A DNA stretch of 64,000 nt from Moniliophthora roreri (Eukaryota; Basidiomycota; Agaricomycetes; Agaricales; Marasmiaceae), in assembly GCA_001466705.2 (NCBI GenBank), contig LATX02000200.1, forward strand, positions 372,001 through 436,000. The letters run 5' to 3'. Below, piece by piece: positions 1-11,735 of the stretch. Position 1 is the stretch's first letter, and each line of letters opens with the position of its first letter. The translations under genes and the position numbers were made by a program. A model generated the notes under the pieces. It did no database searches. It saw only the letters and a list, made by a program, of their open reading frames with translations, and was not told where the DNA came from.

Positions 1-902
1 GTGTGCAGGACTTACTGTGATTCGAGAGAATTATGGGTGTCCGGTGTCTTCCCATCACATGATCAAAAGGTGTCGCGTCTCCCAGCTTCCGTGTCTAACT
101 GTCTTGCAGCCTGTTGTAGATAGCTAGCCACATGGTGGTCACAGCCCGTGCCTCGGGAAACTGTCAAGGGAGAGTGCAAATCATTGGGGTTTACACAAGG
201 GCAATCGCTGGCATAGCTGGCAAATTGCAATCGTCAGTGAGATCATGCTACAGATCATAGGGAGCCCATCAACTGCACCTCATCTCCTGTGCTGTATGGC
301 CAATACCTGCGGTCATCGTGACCTAACACATGCCTTAGACAGTTTCCATATATATTTAATCTTTTCGTCGGTGGACCTAATTTCTGCTGTCTGCCAGTTA
401 TAGCGCATTTCTTCAAATCACCCACCCAACTTCGTAATTAGCTCTCCCTGTGTATATTGCATGTACCACGGTTCAGGGCCCCAGGTTTGAGCAGCGTGAT
501 GGGAAACTCTCAAGCGACCAATCAACATGAAACTGCTGTCCACCAAAGTCACTCATACACCCATAGCCTTGTAGAGAAACTAGATAATGAAGGAGGTTTA
601 GACTGAGTCAGAGGAGTGGTAGAGTAGATGATCGTTGGAAACAAGTGCAGTTCAATTGCAAGCGCCCAAACACCTTGCTCCTGTCACTTCCATTTTCCAG
701 GATTATGCGCTGTGCGTCAAGTGGACCCCCTAATATAAAGAGGTTTTTCGAATATCAGTGGCGGTCCGTCTCCAACTTTCCCAGCGTTAGTCGTCAAATA
801 ACACAGTTTTCTTCTGTACAGAAAGCTGTACATCACCCTGAAGAAGTTTCAATCAATACACCCCTGGCAGGATATCGTACGATGGAGGCCAATGATATCT
901 AG

Positions 903-940
903 CGAGCTTGCGAGTGATTGAGTCTGCCTAGGGGACACTA
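903..940 (-). repeat. 38-base segment with an inverted match at 57350-57387
   Basis: The reverse complement of this segment, which contains CCTAGGCAGACTCAATCACT, matches 57350-57387 at all but about one base. The distant copy looks like an insertion flanked by 11-base direct repeats. No ORF or terminal inverted repeats are visible. The nature of the element is unknown. Confidence 0.7.
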
Positions 941-1265
941 ATCTGATGATGGACTTCCACTGAGACGCCGGTGGGATCCTCAACGTACGTTGAACGTACG
1001 ATGATAGATGATAGATAGCCGCTAGCAACGAAGTCCTTCATCCCGTCGTGTCCCCCATGGTATGTAGTCGCAGAGCCCTTCAGGAAGTCTTTTCTGTGTT
1101 TTGGCGCTGAATATGATACGGGACAGTCCTTATAAACGTCGTTTTTGGCCCCAGGGTTCAGTCACGTGCATCTCGTAACAGAAAATCCTCACCATCGTAC
1201 GTTGGAATCCTCGGAACGATGTCATTCCTAGCGTATCAACGGGGTAAAATCTGTTGTCAGCGGTG

Positions 1266-1273
1266 TATTTATA
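1266..1273 (+). promoter_or_regulatory. Candidate TATA box of the carboxylesterase gene
   Basis: The sequence TATTTATA lies about 45-50 bases before the ATG at 1319, a usual spacing for compact fungal promoters. This is positional inference only. Confidence 0.35.
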
Positions 1274-1318
1274 CAGGGGTGTCGTCGTTGAGAAGGATTC
1301 CAAACCTTTCGTCCCCCA

Positions 1319-3611
1319 ATGCGCGGCCTCAACATTATTCTACCGATTTTGGCTTCCATCCCCAATGTTTTCTGCTTGTCCAAGTCTCGCTCAGTGAATG
1401 ATGTGCCTATTGTGGATTTAGGATATGCTCAGTACCAAGGCGTCTTCGATGTCAACACCAATACAACTAGCTACTTTGGGGTACGATACGCAGCTCCCCC
1501 TGTCGGCAAGTGCCTATTCGGTTCATCGCTCTCGATCACACTGACATGTCCTATAGGTGAGCTCCGTTGGCAAGCGCCCCAGGCTCCCGCAAACGTAACA
1601 GGCGTTCAGCAAGCAGACACTGAACCCTCTCCATGCTTTTCCTCCGGAGAGATTGCGCCCCCAGACACAGTCTCAACTTCACACGAGAAGCGGCAAACCC
1701 CCGCAGAGTCAGAGGATTGTCTATTTCTCAAGTATATTTTTTCGTCTCCGTCGCGTAATCAGTATCAGCTGAACCTTGTGCAGCGTATACTTCCCGGGTG
1801 ACAGCATACCAGGAACTTTACTACCCACAGTCGTGTGGATTCACGGCGGAGCGTGAATCCATTTTTGCATGACTTTCATTCAAATTGACGGCTCATAACA
1901 TACATAGGTATAATTTTGGCAGCGCGTCCATGTTCACAGGCTCAGATCTCATTCGCGAATCAGAAGATGGCGTCGTTGCGGTCATCATTCAATATAGGCT
2001 TGGTTTCTTTGGTATGTGCTAAAGGCCGCCTAGGTTTCTTCGTCTCTAATGGTCTTTCAGGATTCCTTGCCGGGAACGAGGTAAAGGAAAACGGTGTCCT
2101 CAATGCGGGATTGCGTTAGTCATTCAAAAGTTCCCTGCTTTAGCTTTACACCTTACAGCAATCTCTTTTTGCAGTGGATCAAAACTTTGCTCTGCGATGG
2201 GTCAATCAGCATGTGCGTATGGCTTCGTCCCATGAATAGAGCTTGACCTTAGTATGCTTCTCCACAGATATCAAAATTCGGAGGCGACCCTACAAAAGTC
2301 ACTATCTGGGGCGAATCAGCAGGAGCTGGATCCGTTTTACAGCACGTTATTGCAGAGGACGGGCAAACATCGCCACAGCTGTTCCGGGGTGCAATCACTA
2401 GCTCGACCTATTTACCATCTCAATACCTCTTCAATGATACAATCCCCCAGGTTTGGACGTTACTCGCCCTTATCCGTTACGTAGCGACTGATATTGCTTA
2501 AACCAGTCCCTGTACGACCAAGTTGTTGAACAGACAAAGTGAGTGCTCTGCTGTTACGAGGATGATCTTTTGCTGATTTGCTGTAGTTGTACCTCGGCTT
2601 CAGATACCTTGACCTGTCTGCGTGGGGTAGACGCGTCTGTATTGCAAGCTGCAAACACGAAAATCAACACCGCTGGATTGTTCGGAACATTTGCCTCTGT
2701 TCCCGTCGTTGACGGAACGTTCATCAGGCAACGAGCTACCGAAGCTCTCAGACAAGGAAAAGTAAATGGGGTAGGTCTCAGCCAACTACACCAGAGTTCA
2801 CAAATTTACCTCTACCATAGGAGGTCCTTCTTGCGGTGACAAACGCTGATGAAGGATCTCTCCTTGTGAATCAAAGTGATCCGCTGAATGCCACCTTCTA
2901 CGCGCCTCAGCTGTTCCCCAAGCTCAGTTCAAACGAGACATCGGCTATTGAGGCAGCGTATGCCAATCTGGGGTCACTAATAACTCAGGATAGCCTCATT
3001 ATGGGCGAATGTAAGGTCATTTTCTCCACGATACGTCTACTCTCTGCCAACCACATACGTTTTCAGCAATATTTGTGTGTCCGACGCACTTCCTGCTGAA
3101 CGCTTTCCAGAACCGCTCATTCAAGGTAATTTTTACTCGTCAGAGATTGCCCTGCCATAACCTCATACTATCATACAGGGTGAATTTGCCCTTCCTCCTG
3201 CTGTCCACGGACTAGACATCGATTATTATTTCCCGACGTCAGTAACAAGTTCACTTCAGTGTATTATGAACTGACTTTTTCTTGGAACAGTGGGAAAGCT
3301 CTGTCTTTCAACAATACTGCCTTCTTGAACGCATTCTCCCAATCCTTCCTCTCATTCGTCATCTCACTCGATCCGAATGTCAAGGTTGACCCAGCTAACA
3401 TCACACCGCAGTGGAGTCTCTACAGCGATGGCAACACCGAGATGAAGTTCAACAAGACAGCCGACAATGAACCAAATGTGACAGCCATCACGACTGACGA
3501 CAACTTGTTGGAACGATGCAGGTGAATTCTCGTTCTTCTGCTTCGCTAGGCGCAGTGATTTACTTGTATCGCAGTCTCTGGGAAAGTCTCGGAAGTCTCA
3601 CTGGCCAGTGA
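1319..3611 (+). CDS. Type B carboxylesterase/lipase, secreted
   Basis: This is an alpha/beta-hydrolase of the carboxylesterase type B family, which cleaves carboxylic esters; the true substrate cannot be read from sequence. The N-terminus (MRGLNIILPILASIPNVFC) looks like a signal peptide. Spliced exons give the family landmarks in order: YFGVRYAAPP, ELRWQAPQAP, SEDCLFLN, VVWIHGGAYNFGSAS (oxyanion hole), the nucleophile elbow GESAG near 2310, and a late VHGLDIDYYF segment that should carry the catalytic His. About nine short introns interrupt it. The first (1506-1556) has a GC donor and AG acceptor: removing it joins PPVG to ELRW as in the family, while reading through adds 17 foreign residues. 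The last intron (about 3524-3574) restores a family-like end, ERCSLWESLGSLTGQ. The gene appears complete. It converges on the RSC7 gene with about 90 bases between them. Confidence 0.9.
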
Positions 3612-3702
3612 GATGATCAAAAGTAACGATGCTATGTAGTAAGCAGTCGTATCGGATTAAAAGCTACATGTGCAACGTCATGATACATGAGTTTGAGCAT
3701 AA

Positions 3703-5831
3703 TTAACAAGAAATACCAGCTTCTCTCACTTCCCGAAGTAATCGTTCCCGCTCTTCTCTACCTGGCAGCAGCCATTCTCTTTGGGCAGCCGTTAACTCTT
3801 TGCTTGAAGACGTGCTGGTGCTTGTCGGCACCTCGGGCAGCTCCATCACTGTATCTATCCATGCGATACCCCAAGCACCAAGCCCGGCCTTCGTGCCCCC
3901 CAGGATACGACGAGGCCCAGGTGATGGCGAGTCTGGTAAAGGCAGCATCATAGAGGTCGTTGGTTGAGTTGTTGAGCGGTCTAATGTGAAGATTAAAGTT
4001 GAGTATCCAGGACAGATAAAAGGAAAGCGAGACGTACAATATACCAAACCAGTATGGGGATCGTAGGCCCCCAAAGCTGGTCCTGGATCAAGATCCACTC
4101 CTGACACGACTTTCCGTTTCTTTTTCGCGGGTGCTTGACTGGGAGTATCAACTACATCGACGACCATCGAGTCTTGCGCTTGTGTTGAGTTATCGACTCC
4201 GTTCGTGGGAGCCTCCTCCGTAGGTTGTTCCAGTCTTGACCGCCCAACGCCCTTTTCTCGCCACCTCTTCCACTCTTCATCCATCTCACCCACTCTCTCG
4301 CCCATTCTGAGCATCCAGTTTTCTTCCTTCACACCATCGCGAGTCAACAAACTCTTCCTCACTGCGTTCAAGGGTCCGTCACTATACGGTCCCCAACCAA
4401 GGCCTCCGAATATAGTGGTAGGCCCTCCAGCACGATACATACTGCCACCACCCCTTTCGTCCAGAGCCAAATCGCGACCCGCTGCAGCAGCAGCGTTTTG
4501 GCTGGCTGAGTTTGCATTGGGGTCCGGTAATTCGCCCACAAGTTCGCCTGGCTTGATACCCTTTTCAGTAATCTCTGCGAGTACTTTGTCCTCATAGTAA
4601 TCGTCTGTGACCCATCTGCCGTCTATCACATCAAACTGAGAACAAGTTTTATGATACGCGAGGTATTAAGCTTACCTATCAGCATTTTACTTCCATGCAG
4701 TTTGAATGCACTTCGCGCGGTAACGAGTGTTACACCTCGAGTTCGCAAGTGCGAGCCTAGTTTGCTTTCGCTGATAAGGTATTCTTTTTCGGGTTGTGTT
4801 GCATTGAGCTTGAACGCCAGAGGATTGCGTCGAAAGTAGTAGAGCGAGTCACGGAAGCCACTAGTACGTGCAGCATCGATAGCAAGCATGTACTGTCGTT
4901 GAGGATGTCGGTTAGGAAGAGTGAAAGTATTTGCTTTGAATCGTCGTCCTGAAGGTGAAGAAACACATTAGTGTCATTGAAAATATTCGCAAGAAACCAG
5001 AATACACCTACCCCCAAGAAGATTGCCCCACTTGTCAATCTTTTCGTCTCCTTTGGGATCATCGGGAGTGATGAATTCATCACCCTCAATGACCACGATT
5101 TCTCCCCCAACTCGTCTGAATGGTTTCCCCCCAGCTATAGGTGCTCTTTTCTCTCCTGTACCATCGTCATCACCAGCTTCTCCGTCACCTCCATCAACAT
5201 CCATAGTGTCGTCGCCTCCAGCTTCACTACTTTCTGCACCAGTACCATCTTCATCACGGTTCCCAAATCGAAGCTTCAATGAAGCTGCACCTCTTCCTCT
5301 ACCTCTTCCCCTGCCACGCCCTCTGCCACGTCCTCGACCCGTAGGTGTACTAGTTCCAGCTTCCGCGTCGGGTGCCGGACTCCCAGATGCGTCAAGGAGA
5401 ACACTCCCAGTACGCGAAGCTGCTGCAGCTAAACCGCCGCGACCACTACCTCTAGGACGACCTCTGCCACGCTTTACTGGCACCGTAACTGCAGGTGCTT
5501 GTTGCGTTTGTGCTTCCGACACGGTAGATCCTGAACCCCCTGCCCCTGCATCGCCGTTATTTCTCACATCAGAATCTGTTTCTGTTTCTTGACCTGAGTC
5601 TTCCGGGGGTGCTGACGACTCCTGAGCGTCGTTTTGAGTACTAGCTGTATCATTATTGTTCGTGCTGCTTGGCGGGTTCTTCGGGGGTATAATGATTTTA
5701 GAAGATGACGGTTGACTAAAGGGGGGGATATGAATTTTACGTGGAGGTGCAAGTGTTGGTTGAGGCTGCTGAGATTGGGAGGATGAGGAGGAGGACCCTG
5801 GAGGAAACCGTATAACGAGTTTGGGTGCCAT
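3703..5831 (-). CDS. NPL6: RSC7/NPL6 subunit of RSC/SWI-SNF chromatin remodeller
   Basis: The product is the fungal Rsc7/Swp82-type subunit of the RSC/SWI-SNF nucleosome-remodelling complex, acting in the nucleus. The N-terminal third is low complexity: Ser/Gln/Pro-rich, then an AT-hook (KRGRGRPRGSGRGG), a GRGRGR tract and an acidic stretch (TMDVDGGDGEAGDDDG). The conserved CRC-subunit core follows: IDKWGNLLGG, then DAARTSGFRDSLYYFRRNP, TLVTARSAFKLHGSKM, then IDGRWVTDDYYED. It ends with the YDPHTGLVYYRSTTQPT segment after an intron near 3987-4043. Introns lie near 4954-5015, 4623-4674 and 3987-4043. The start at 5831 is the first Met of the family-like opening MAPKLVIRFP. The protein is about 600 residues, somewhat longer than yeast Rsc7 because of the disordered N-terminus. 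Identification rests on the core motifs. Confidence 0.85.
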
Positions 5832-5967
5832 GATGAACTTTTAACGACGCGTCGAGGCAAAAAAATGCTCAGAGGGATGACTTCCTTTTTTAGTGGCGTG
5901 AGAGACCCGATCTTAACGCTGCCGTAGCGGTTCGGGGTAGGCTTCTAGTTACTGTATACATACTAAC

Positions 5968-6568
5968 CGTTACTTCGACCGACCAGTTGAAACTGGAGAG
6001 CAATGGCCGGGATGGGAGGCCGTAGCAGATGATCCTGTTCTAGGACGCTTACTGGAGGAGCAACCACAGGCCGAGGCCTCTACGTGTTTGAGCCAGTTCC
6101 TCACAGGGCACCAGACGTTCCAGAAAGTATTGATGTATTCACAGCATTCCTTGATATGCAAACTCCCGAGGCAATCATTCGTGATGAATACACCGCACTT
6201 TTCAAGTGGCCCAATCCCTACAGCTCGACTGCTGACATCAAAACAAGGGCAGTCCTCCAAGAAGCCATGATAATTACCGGACATCCCCGTATGAGTGAGC
6301 GATGTCCTTGTCTAATTCTTCCAGTCATTCGTCGCTGACTTTTGCAAAGGAGAAACCATCAAGTTCGGCATCTACATCCTCCCCCGCTGTTGCGCGGAAC
6401 ACATTCCTTCACTCTACTATGACAGTGAACGGGAATTCCCATATCTCTTCCACAGACATGTTGTTGCTCTCTATCAGCGCCTCTCTCGGTCCCCTTGCCC
6501 GTTTCACCAAGGACACATGGTTGATACTCGATATATCATACAAATCACCACTGACGAAAACACTCTAA
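5968..6568 (+). pseudogene. Decayed protein-coding relic of unknown family
   Basis: Plausible coding sequence runs here but changes frame. One frame reads RYFDRPVETGEQWPGWEAV and EEQPQAEAS; near 6080 the sense passes to a second frame (FEPVPHRAPDVPESIDVFTAFLDMQ cut at the motif level, EYTALFKWPNPYSS). After about 6300 it passes to a third, containing FVADFCKGETIKFGIYILPR and FHQGHMVDTRYIIQITTDE, ending near 6568. Part of the shift near 6300 could be an intron, but the first is not explained by a GT-AG pair. I do not recognise the family. It could also be an intact gene with introns I failed to place. Confidence 0.35.
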
Positions 6569-7353
6569 GACAATAATTCTCTTGACTGCACCACTATCTG
6601 CACGAGCCACTTGGATTGAATGGCAGAAGCACCATATCCGCTTCACCAAAGTAGTTATGCGGGGGTGGGAGAATGCAGAGACATAGATTCCAGTCAGGTA
6701 GAATTGACTGGATGAAATTTCTCTGGGCCGTCTTGTTTAGCAAACACTAGTCTGTAGTTTCTGAACGGACCAGTTACGTTGGGCGAGTCCTTCGCCTCAT
6801 CCTTGGAACTAACGAAGAATTCCAAAAAGCAGCCAACGAAGCAACCGAGTTGTTGCATCGCTGACTCTTGAACAGGTTCATCGTCTGCTCGCGGCCAAAG
6901 CAGGGTTTACGACTCGGGCCCAGGAGTCTACCCTCTTCACAACACGTCTGCAACCATCCGATTTCCTCAGCGGGCCCTCTCATTCACTTTTAAACAACCG
7001 CGTTGCCTCAAAACACCGTAAATCTGCTTCGTCCTTTCAATTAAATACCTTCACACAAAAAAAAACTTGCTAGCATGACCCTTCGTGGGTCCGCATGATG
7101 TTGTTGTGAAGAATATGCATTTGTGGTGATACAGGGAAGTAATCAGAACGCCCATGGCAAAGCTCGATCATTTGAGAATGACTACAAGACTCCGTCGACA
7201 AGCTGGGGATAATTGAAGTTTTGCACACTGGTAAAATGAAGGGTTTTAAAGGATGAAACACAGGTAACAATATGGTAACAGGGTGGTATGCGATAGAGGT
7301 CGGTGTCAGCCAGGAAAGGTAAGGGAAGAGCAAAACCGGTATCAAAATCGACG
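6569..7353. other. Gene-free stretch with possible further relic
   Basis: A short + frame near 6774-6870 (GRVLRLILGTNEEFQKAANE) may continue the upstream relic. Otherwise I see only AT-rich sequence, an A-run at about 7059-7067, and no RNA gene. Confidence 0.4.
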
Positions 7354-8949
7354 TCAGAATGAAAGGTGGACACGATCATCATGTACAAATTCATGTCTAG
7401 CCTTCTGTAATGCTAAGCGCAGAAGCCTCTGATGGAACGACGACACTTTCGCGCTATTGATCCTCATGAATGAGTCAAAATCCTCTGCATCAAACTTGCA
7501 CACCCGTTCAAACTGCAGATCGCCAGTAATTCCGTACGGTGCAGTCGCGATTGGGACCAGCACTTCAAGGCGTTGTGACTTCATAAACTTGACAAGCCTT
7601 CGGGAGATTGGGCCATCGAAACGGGCCGATCGACACTGGCAGGAACACATAGTAATCTTGGAGGTCGTTAAAGAAGATAGCGGTTGCGAGTTGAGATGAC
7701 TTACATCTGTAACCATCGGTGAGCCCACAACATCACTATTAGATATCTGCAATAACCAATGAATTATTCATCTGATATTCAGTGGGTATATCAAAGGAAC
7801 ACACCGACACGCTCGCATGTCTCAAATGCTTCATGAATGCCATCATATCGGGTCGGGAGAGGATCCCAGCCATGACTTCATCTTGATCGTGGTTATCCAA
7901 GGACATTAGAATGCGTAGATGGCCGTCATGTAAGACACCAAAGGACTTGAGCGCAGGGAACACATCAGTCATGTTGTTTGTCGTTAAAAAGTTGATGAGC
8001 TCGGCCTGGTGCTCTTCCAATATCTGAGGGGGTGTTCCACACAAATTGCATACCTCTGGGTACTTCTCCACAAGTGTCCTAGCGTCAAAGGAGTACGTGC
8101 GAGGTTGTGATATGCTAGACTGGTCGAATAGGGCCTAAAACATGGTGAGCCACAACCTATTGAAGAATAACTGTTTCAACCGCTTACTGACGATTGCAGC
8201 AGAAACTCAGACTGCTCCTTCTTCACCATTCGAACCTCTGGGTGAGCAGACAGGTCGACCTCAATTGTCAAGCGACAATCTGGGTGACTCGTAATATCTT
8301 GTACTCGAGAAGGGTTTTGTATCCAGGATACTGTATTTCTTCCAGATTGCAAGGCAGGAGATCCGTTTGAGTGGCTGACACTATTCACGTATCCGGCCGA
8401 TTGGTGTAAAGACGGGGAACTGGCTCGTGATGGAAACCTGCTGGATCGTCTCCCTACTTCTCCAGATGCTCCAATAACAGACTTCCGAACACGAGAGCTT
8501 CGAGTTTTTCTGCTATCTTTGGCCCAGTAGTTATAATAGTCCTCGATGGGCCATGCCCTAAAGCATTTCTTCAATTGGGGATATTGCTCCGAGACCTGAA
8601 TGAATGGATAACATATAAATGATTGGCCTCAGGGAGCAGGGCTCGTAACTTGCCTCCTTGACGACTCTTCTCCAAAGCCGAGCGTCATATGTATTGTGCT
8701 TGTGCACGGTGTCCGGAAGGTGTTTCGTTGCGGCGCCTCGGACAAAGAACTGTCAACCAGACTGCTTTAGAATATGTCTCGTCAGAATAGATGGATAGAA
8801 CCTACTTTAAACTGTTCATAGACGACAGCATCCATGATATTCCCAGCAATCAATATCTGGCCGATGTTCAAGATAGGTGCAACACGCTTCCCCGACTCGG
8901 GGGAAATGGGTTGTCGCGTTTTTGGTCTAGGTATCAATTCTTGAACCAT
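7354..8949 (-). CDS. Lineage-specific protein of unknown function
   Basis: I do not recognise a characterised family. Exons read on the minus strand give a coherent protein of roughly 450-480 residues. It opens MVQELIPRPKTRQPISPESG at 8949, then a conserved-looking block (APILNIGQILIAGNIMDAVVYEQFK) interrupted by an intron near 8753-8809. WRRVVKE and VSEQYPQLKKCFRAWPIEDYY follow, then a Ser/Arg-rich spacer, and a C-terminal part with EVCNLCGTPPQ and FVHDDRVHLSF at the stop. The end combination of a YP-L-K-F--WP-type segment with a Ser/Arg-rich tail is, from memory, typical of uncharacterised Agaricomycete proteins. At least five introns are needed. Single splice sites, such as the one at about 7653-7708, are uncertain. 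No signal peptide or membrane segment is seen. Confidence 0.6.
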
Positions 8950-9412
8950 GATCTTCGAAGGTAAACTTGGTATAACTGGTAAAATTGATTATTGGGGGGC
9001 TTTTATAGGTCCCGGTCACGTAGTCGAACGACCGTAGAACACTAAAGAATGTTGAAAAGTGAACCAAAACGCCTAATATAGGTTGTTTGTTGAATCCCCG
9101 TACGTATGCTCCGTTCTAGCTTCCCGGTGCTCCAGTCTCCGAGAAGTGAACATCCTATTTAGATATACGCCCTTTACGAGCGAATGTAGTCGGGAGCACG
9201 ACTAGAAGCGGGAGTGATGGTTTCGAGATGAGGGTCAGTTTGGAGACGACGGGCGCTTCTAGTGTCCGTGTCGCCCAATCAGGTCGCTTCACTCCATTGC
9301 TATGCAAATGTACCAATTAGGGCTTTCTGTGTAACACGATACGATGGGTACTGGAAAAGATAGCTGACTTTCAATAGAGTATTGTATCCTGCCTAATACA
9401 TTTGTGATAATT
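8950..9412. other. Intergenic, 5' flank of the unknown gene and 3' flank of the MBL gene
   Basis: No coding or RNA feature is supported here. Confidence 0.5.
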
Positions 9413-10368
9413 CTACAACGAAGGAATCTTTCCCGGCCAAAACGCCTCCCCACCCTTATTCTGCTTATACCACGGCTCGTCATGCGCAATTATCACCCTC
9501 GTTCTCGGTTGGTCGAGAAATGCACGAATACGAGCCAAATGTTCATCAGATGCCTTCTTATTCACATGCGCACAACCACCCGGGAATGGACTTCCAGCAC
9601 GACCTTCGGCAATCTGGGACTCGCCTGTGATGAGCCTCCAGTGGTGGGCACTATCTCCAGCCATGAGGAGCCATCCTCCGTCGGAGGATGTTCGTGCTAG
9701 AAAGTTGAGGTGGCCAGGTAGATGGCCGGCCTGTCGAATTGGTAAGTGATAACCAATATGCAAAGGTAGATATGATGACTTACTGCATCAACGATGTATA
9801 AACTTCCATCGCCAAAATAATCCAATGCACGAGGGAACGGTCCAAGTGAAGACCATGCCTTCGTATCGAGGAACGTGGTGCGCTCGGGTGGGAGCAGGTC
9901 ACTTGCAAAACCAGAGTGGGGGTCATCTGGATAACCTGGGTTGAATAGGATCGCTGCTTCGCCTCCTACAATAAACGTACTCTTCGTGAATGGTTTCGTA
10001 TCGCCAACGTGATCAAAATGAACATGAGTTATACAGATTGTGTCGATGTCGGAAGGTGAAAGACCGCCCTCGCGAAGTGACACAGATACATCCTGGGGAA
10101 CAGTTACACCCCAGTTTTTGGAGGTAATCGCATTGATGGGTGAATAGTTCTCCCAATCTTTGCGCAAGCCGAGATCGACGATGAGTTTCTTTCCGTTGGT
10201 AGAATGTTGTACGAGAAATGAGAGGGACGGAGCGATGAGGACTTCTCCGGGCTTGCCGTCGTCGAGAAACATTTCGAGTTTAAGATTGATAAATCCAGCT
10301 TCAAGAGCGGATATATCGCAATAGGCTTGTTCTGGTGCTGGTGCTGGTGCTGGTGCTGGTAATGCCAT
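9413..10368 (-). CDS. Metallo-beta-lactamase-fold hydrolase (lactonase-like)
   Basis: This is a metal-dependent hydrolase of the metallo-beta-lactamase superfamily, closest in layout to the N-acyl-homoserine-lactonase-like branch found in many fungi; the substrate is unknown. The metal-binding signature THVHFDH lies near residue 125, followed by AGHLPGHL and GDSAHH blocks and a late HDEPW. One intron (about 9733-9783) joins YIVDA to AGHLPGH. The start at 10368 is chosen because it directly precedes the (PA)-repeat MALPAPAPAPAPEQ and a normal fold; an in-frame extension to 10539 exists but reads as untranslated sequence. No signal peptide is seen, so it is probably cytosolic. The protein is about 300 residues, normal for the family. 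Confidence 0.85.
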
Positions 10369-11209
10369 CGAGGTACGTTTGTTCAGGTGGAAGTGCTTGG
10401 CCTTATGATCGTGCAGCTGGGCTTTTAAAGGAATCCGTATCCGCGTAAACATGACACTTTCACTTGATTGATTGCTGAGAAGAAGGCCAACTCGGAGAGG
10501 GCACGACTGATGCAAAATGAGAAAGACAATATTGAACAAAAGTCCCCGTTAATTTGATACGTCCAAGGGACAACGAAAGATCGCTCACCTTCAAGTGCTT
10601 ATGGCTCAAACCGACGGATTTCACTCTTTTGCGAGGACTACTCAACAGTCTTCACCTTCATCGACGTTTAGGCAGTCGGAATGGTATAGCAATCAACATC
10701 TGCTTATCGAGAAAAATCGGTGTTACGCCGAAAACGCTGACCAACGTTGACCAAGACTTGGGCGGGATCAAATATGTAATGTCAGCTTCAGTGGATGTCA
10801 GGATTGGATTCGGAACTCGTTTGGCGAAACTTGAGGAATCAGGATAAGCGGCGCAATCAGAAGTTGACCGGAGCTCTGAAAAGGGTGAAAGCGAAATTGC
10901 TTCAACACGAAGATCACACATGATGGTGAAGACTTCATCCATCACATTTTAGCCCTACGACCACGGGGAAAGAACAGGCTCACATCGCTAGTGAAGATGG
11001 CTGATTTTGACTTAGATTCATGGATTCACGTGCGAGCAGTACTCCGATAGTCTCGCAGACGGAATGTGTACCCTTTTTGAGAGGGGCGATACTCCGAAGA
11101 GTTTCCCAGTAGTGGATGAGCCTCTGGCGCGACTGGATGACGGGAGAACGCAAGTGTGGTTGTGACTCACTTGTGCGGCTGTACCGGTTTCCCTATTGCA
11201 AGCCACCAC

Positions 11210-11250
11210 TAGGCCTGTAAGTTTAACCGTCCGTTCTGTGACGATAGCCG
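11210..11250 (+). repeat. 40-base dispersed repeat, copy 1
   Basis: The segment contains TAGGCCTGTAA and CCGTCCGTTCTGTGACGAT. The same string, lacking a 4-base insertion, occurs at 22024-22063, and its reverse complement at 11621-11653. It is too short to classify and may be the edge of an old mobile element. Confidence 0.6.
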
Positions 11251-11608
11251 CCTCCGTAGTGTGTTCTATCTTGCCCTTCTGCATAATGCAAAGCTCGTTC
11301 CAAATCAATTTGAACTCTTCAGAGCCTCGTGAAATTTCAAACGAAGACAGTTATTTTTTTGGCCTCATCACCACTGCAACCCTTCAAATAGTGTGCCAGT
11401 CTTGAGAATCGGGTCTGAAAGACGGGTTCCAGCTGCTTGGGGTACAAAGCGAACACCTATACCACATACAGCCTCTGGTAGTTGATGCACGTATTAGCTG
11501 TACAGCTTGCTCGGCTGGTTCCCAAAATGGGAATCGCCTTTTTAGGAAGCGGATCAAGCTCGGTCCGGTCAGTTTTCGATCATAACACTATCAGCCAAAA
11601 TCTAACAG

Positions 11609-11653
11609 GCCGTTCTGTACATGCTTGCCATCGTCACAGAACGGACCTAGGCC
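11609..11653 (-). repeat. 40-base dispersed repeat, copy 2 (inverted), with hairpin
   Basis: Read on the minus strand this is GGCCTAGGTCCGTTCTGTGACGATGGCAAGCAT in two overlapping blocks (GGCCTAGGTCCGTTCTGTG and TGACGATGGCAAGCAT). On the + strand CCGTTCTGT at 11610-11618 pairs with ACAGAACGG at 11637-11645, making a 9-base stem about 90-125 bases before the next gene's start codon. A regulatory role is only a possibility. Confidence 0.5.
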
Positions 11654-11735
11654 ACCACAACCCAGTCGTTCCTTCCCAATATTCAAACCGCCATTTTCAT
11701 GGATTCAACCTACACCCGCATTGAATCCTTTCACG

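Larger units (their letters stand above)
1..1318. other. Intergenic region upstream of the carboxylesterase
   Basis: I see no convincing gene. Short open frames here lack fungal codon structure or recognisable motifs. The stretch holds a 38-base segment (903-940) that recurs inverted near 57.35 kb, and TATA-like boxes at about 1128-1134 and 1266-1273. Confidence 0.5.
10369..11735. other. Long intergenic region with short dispersed repeats
   Basis: Several short open frames on both strands (for example 10658-10945 minus) have no recognisable motif and I do not call them genes. Two copies of a roughly 40-base repeat lie at 11210-11250 and, inverted, at 11621-11653. Confidence 0.45.

Noticed and set aside
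645..902. 85-codon open frame on the + strand
   Set aside because: No motif, no splice context, and it runs to the edge of the repeated 38-base segment.
4205..5592. Long + frames opposite RSC7
   Set aside because: They mirror the low-complexity Gly/Arg and Asp/Gly coding of the minus-strand gene and lack any domain.
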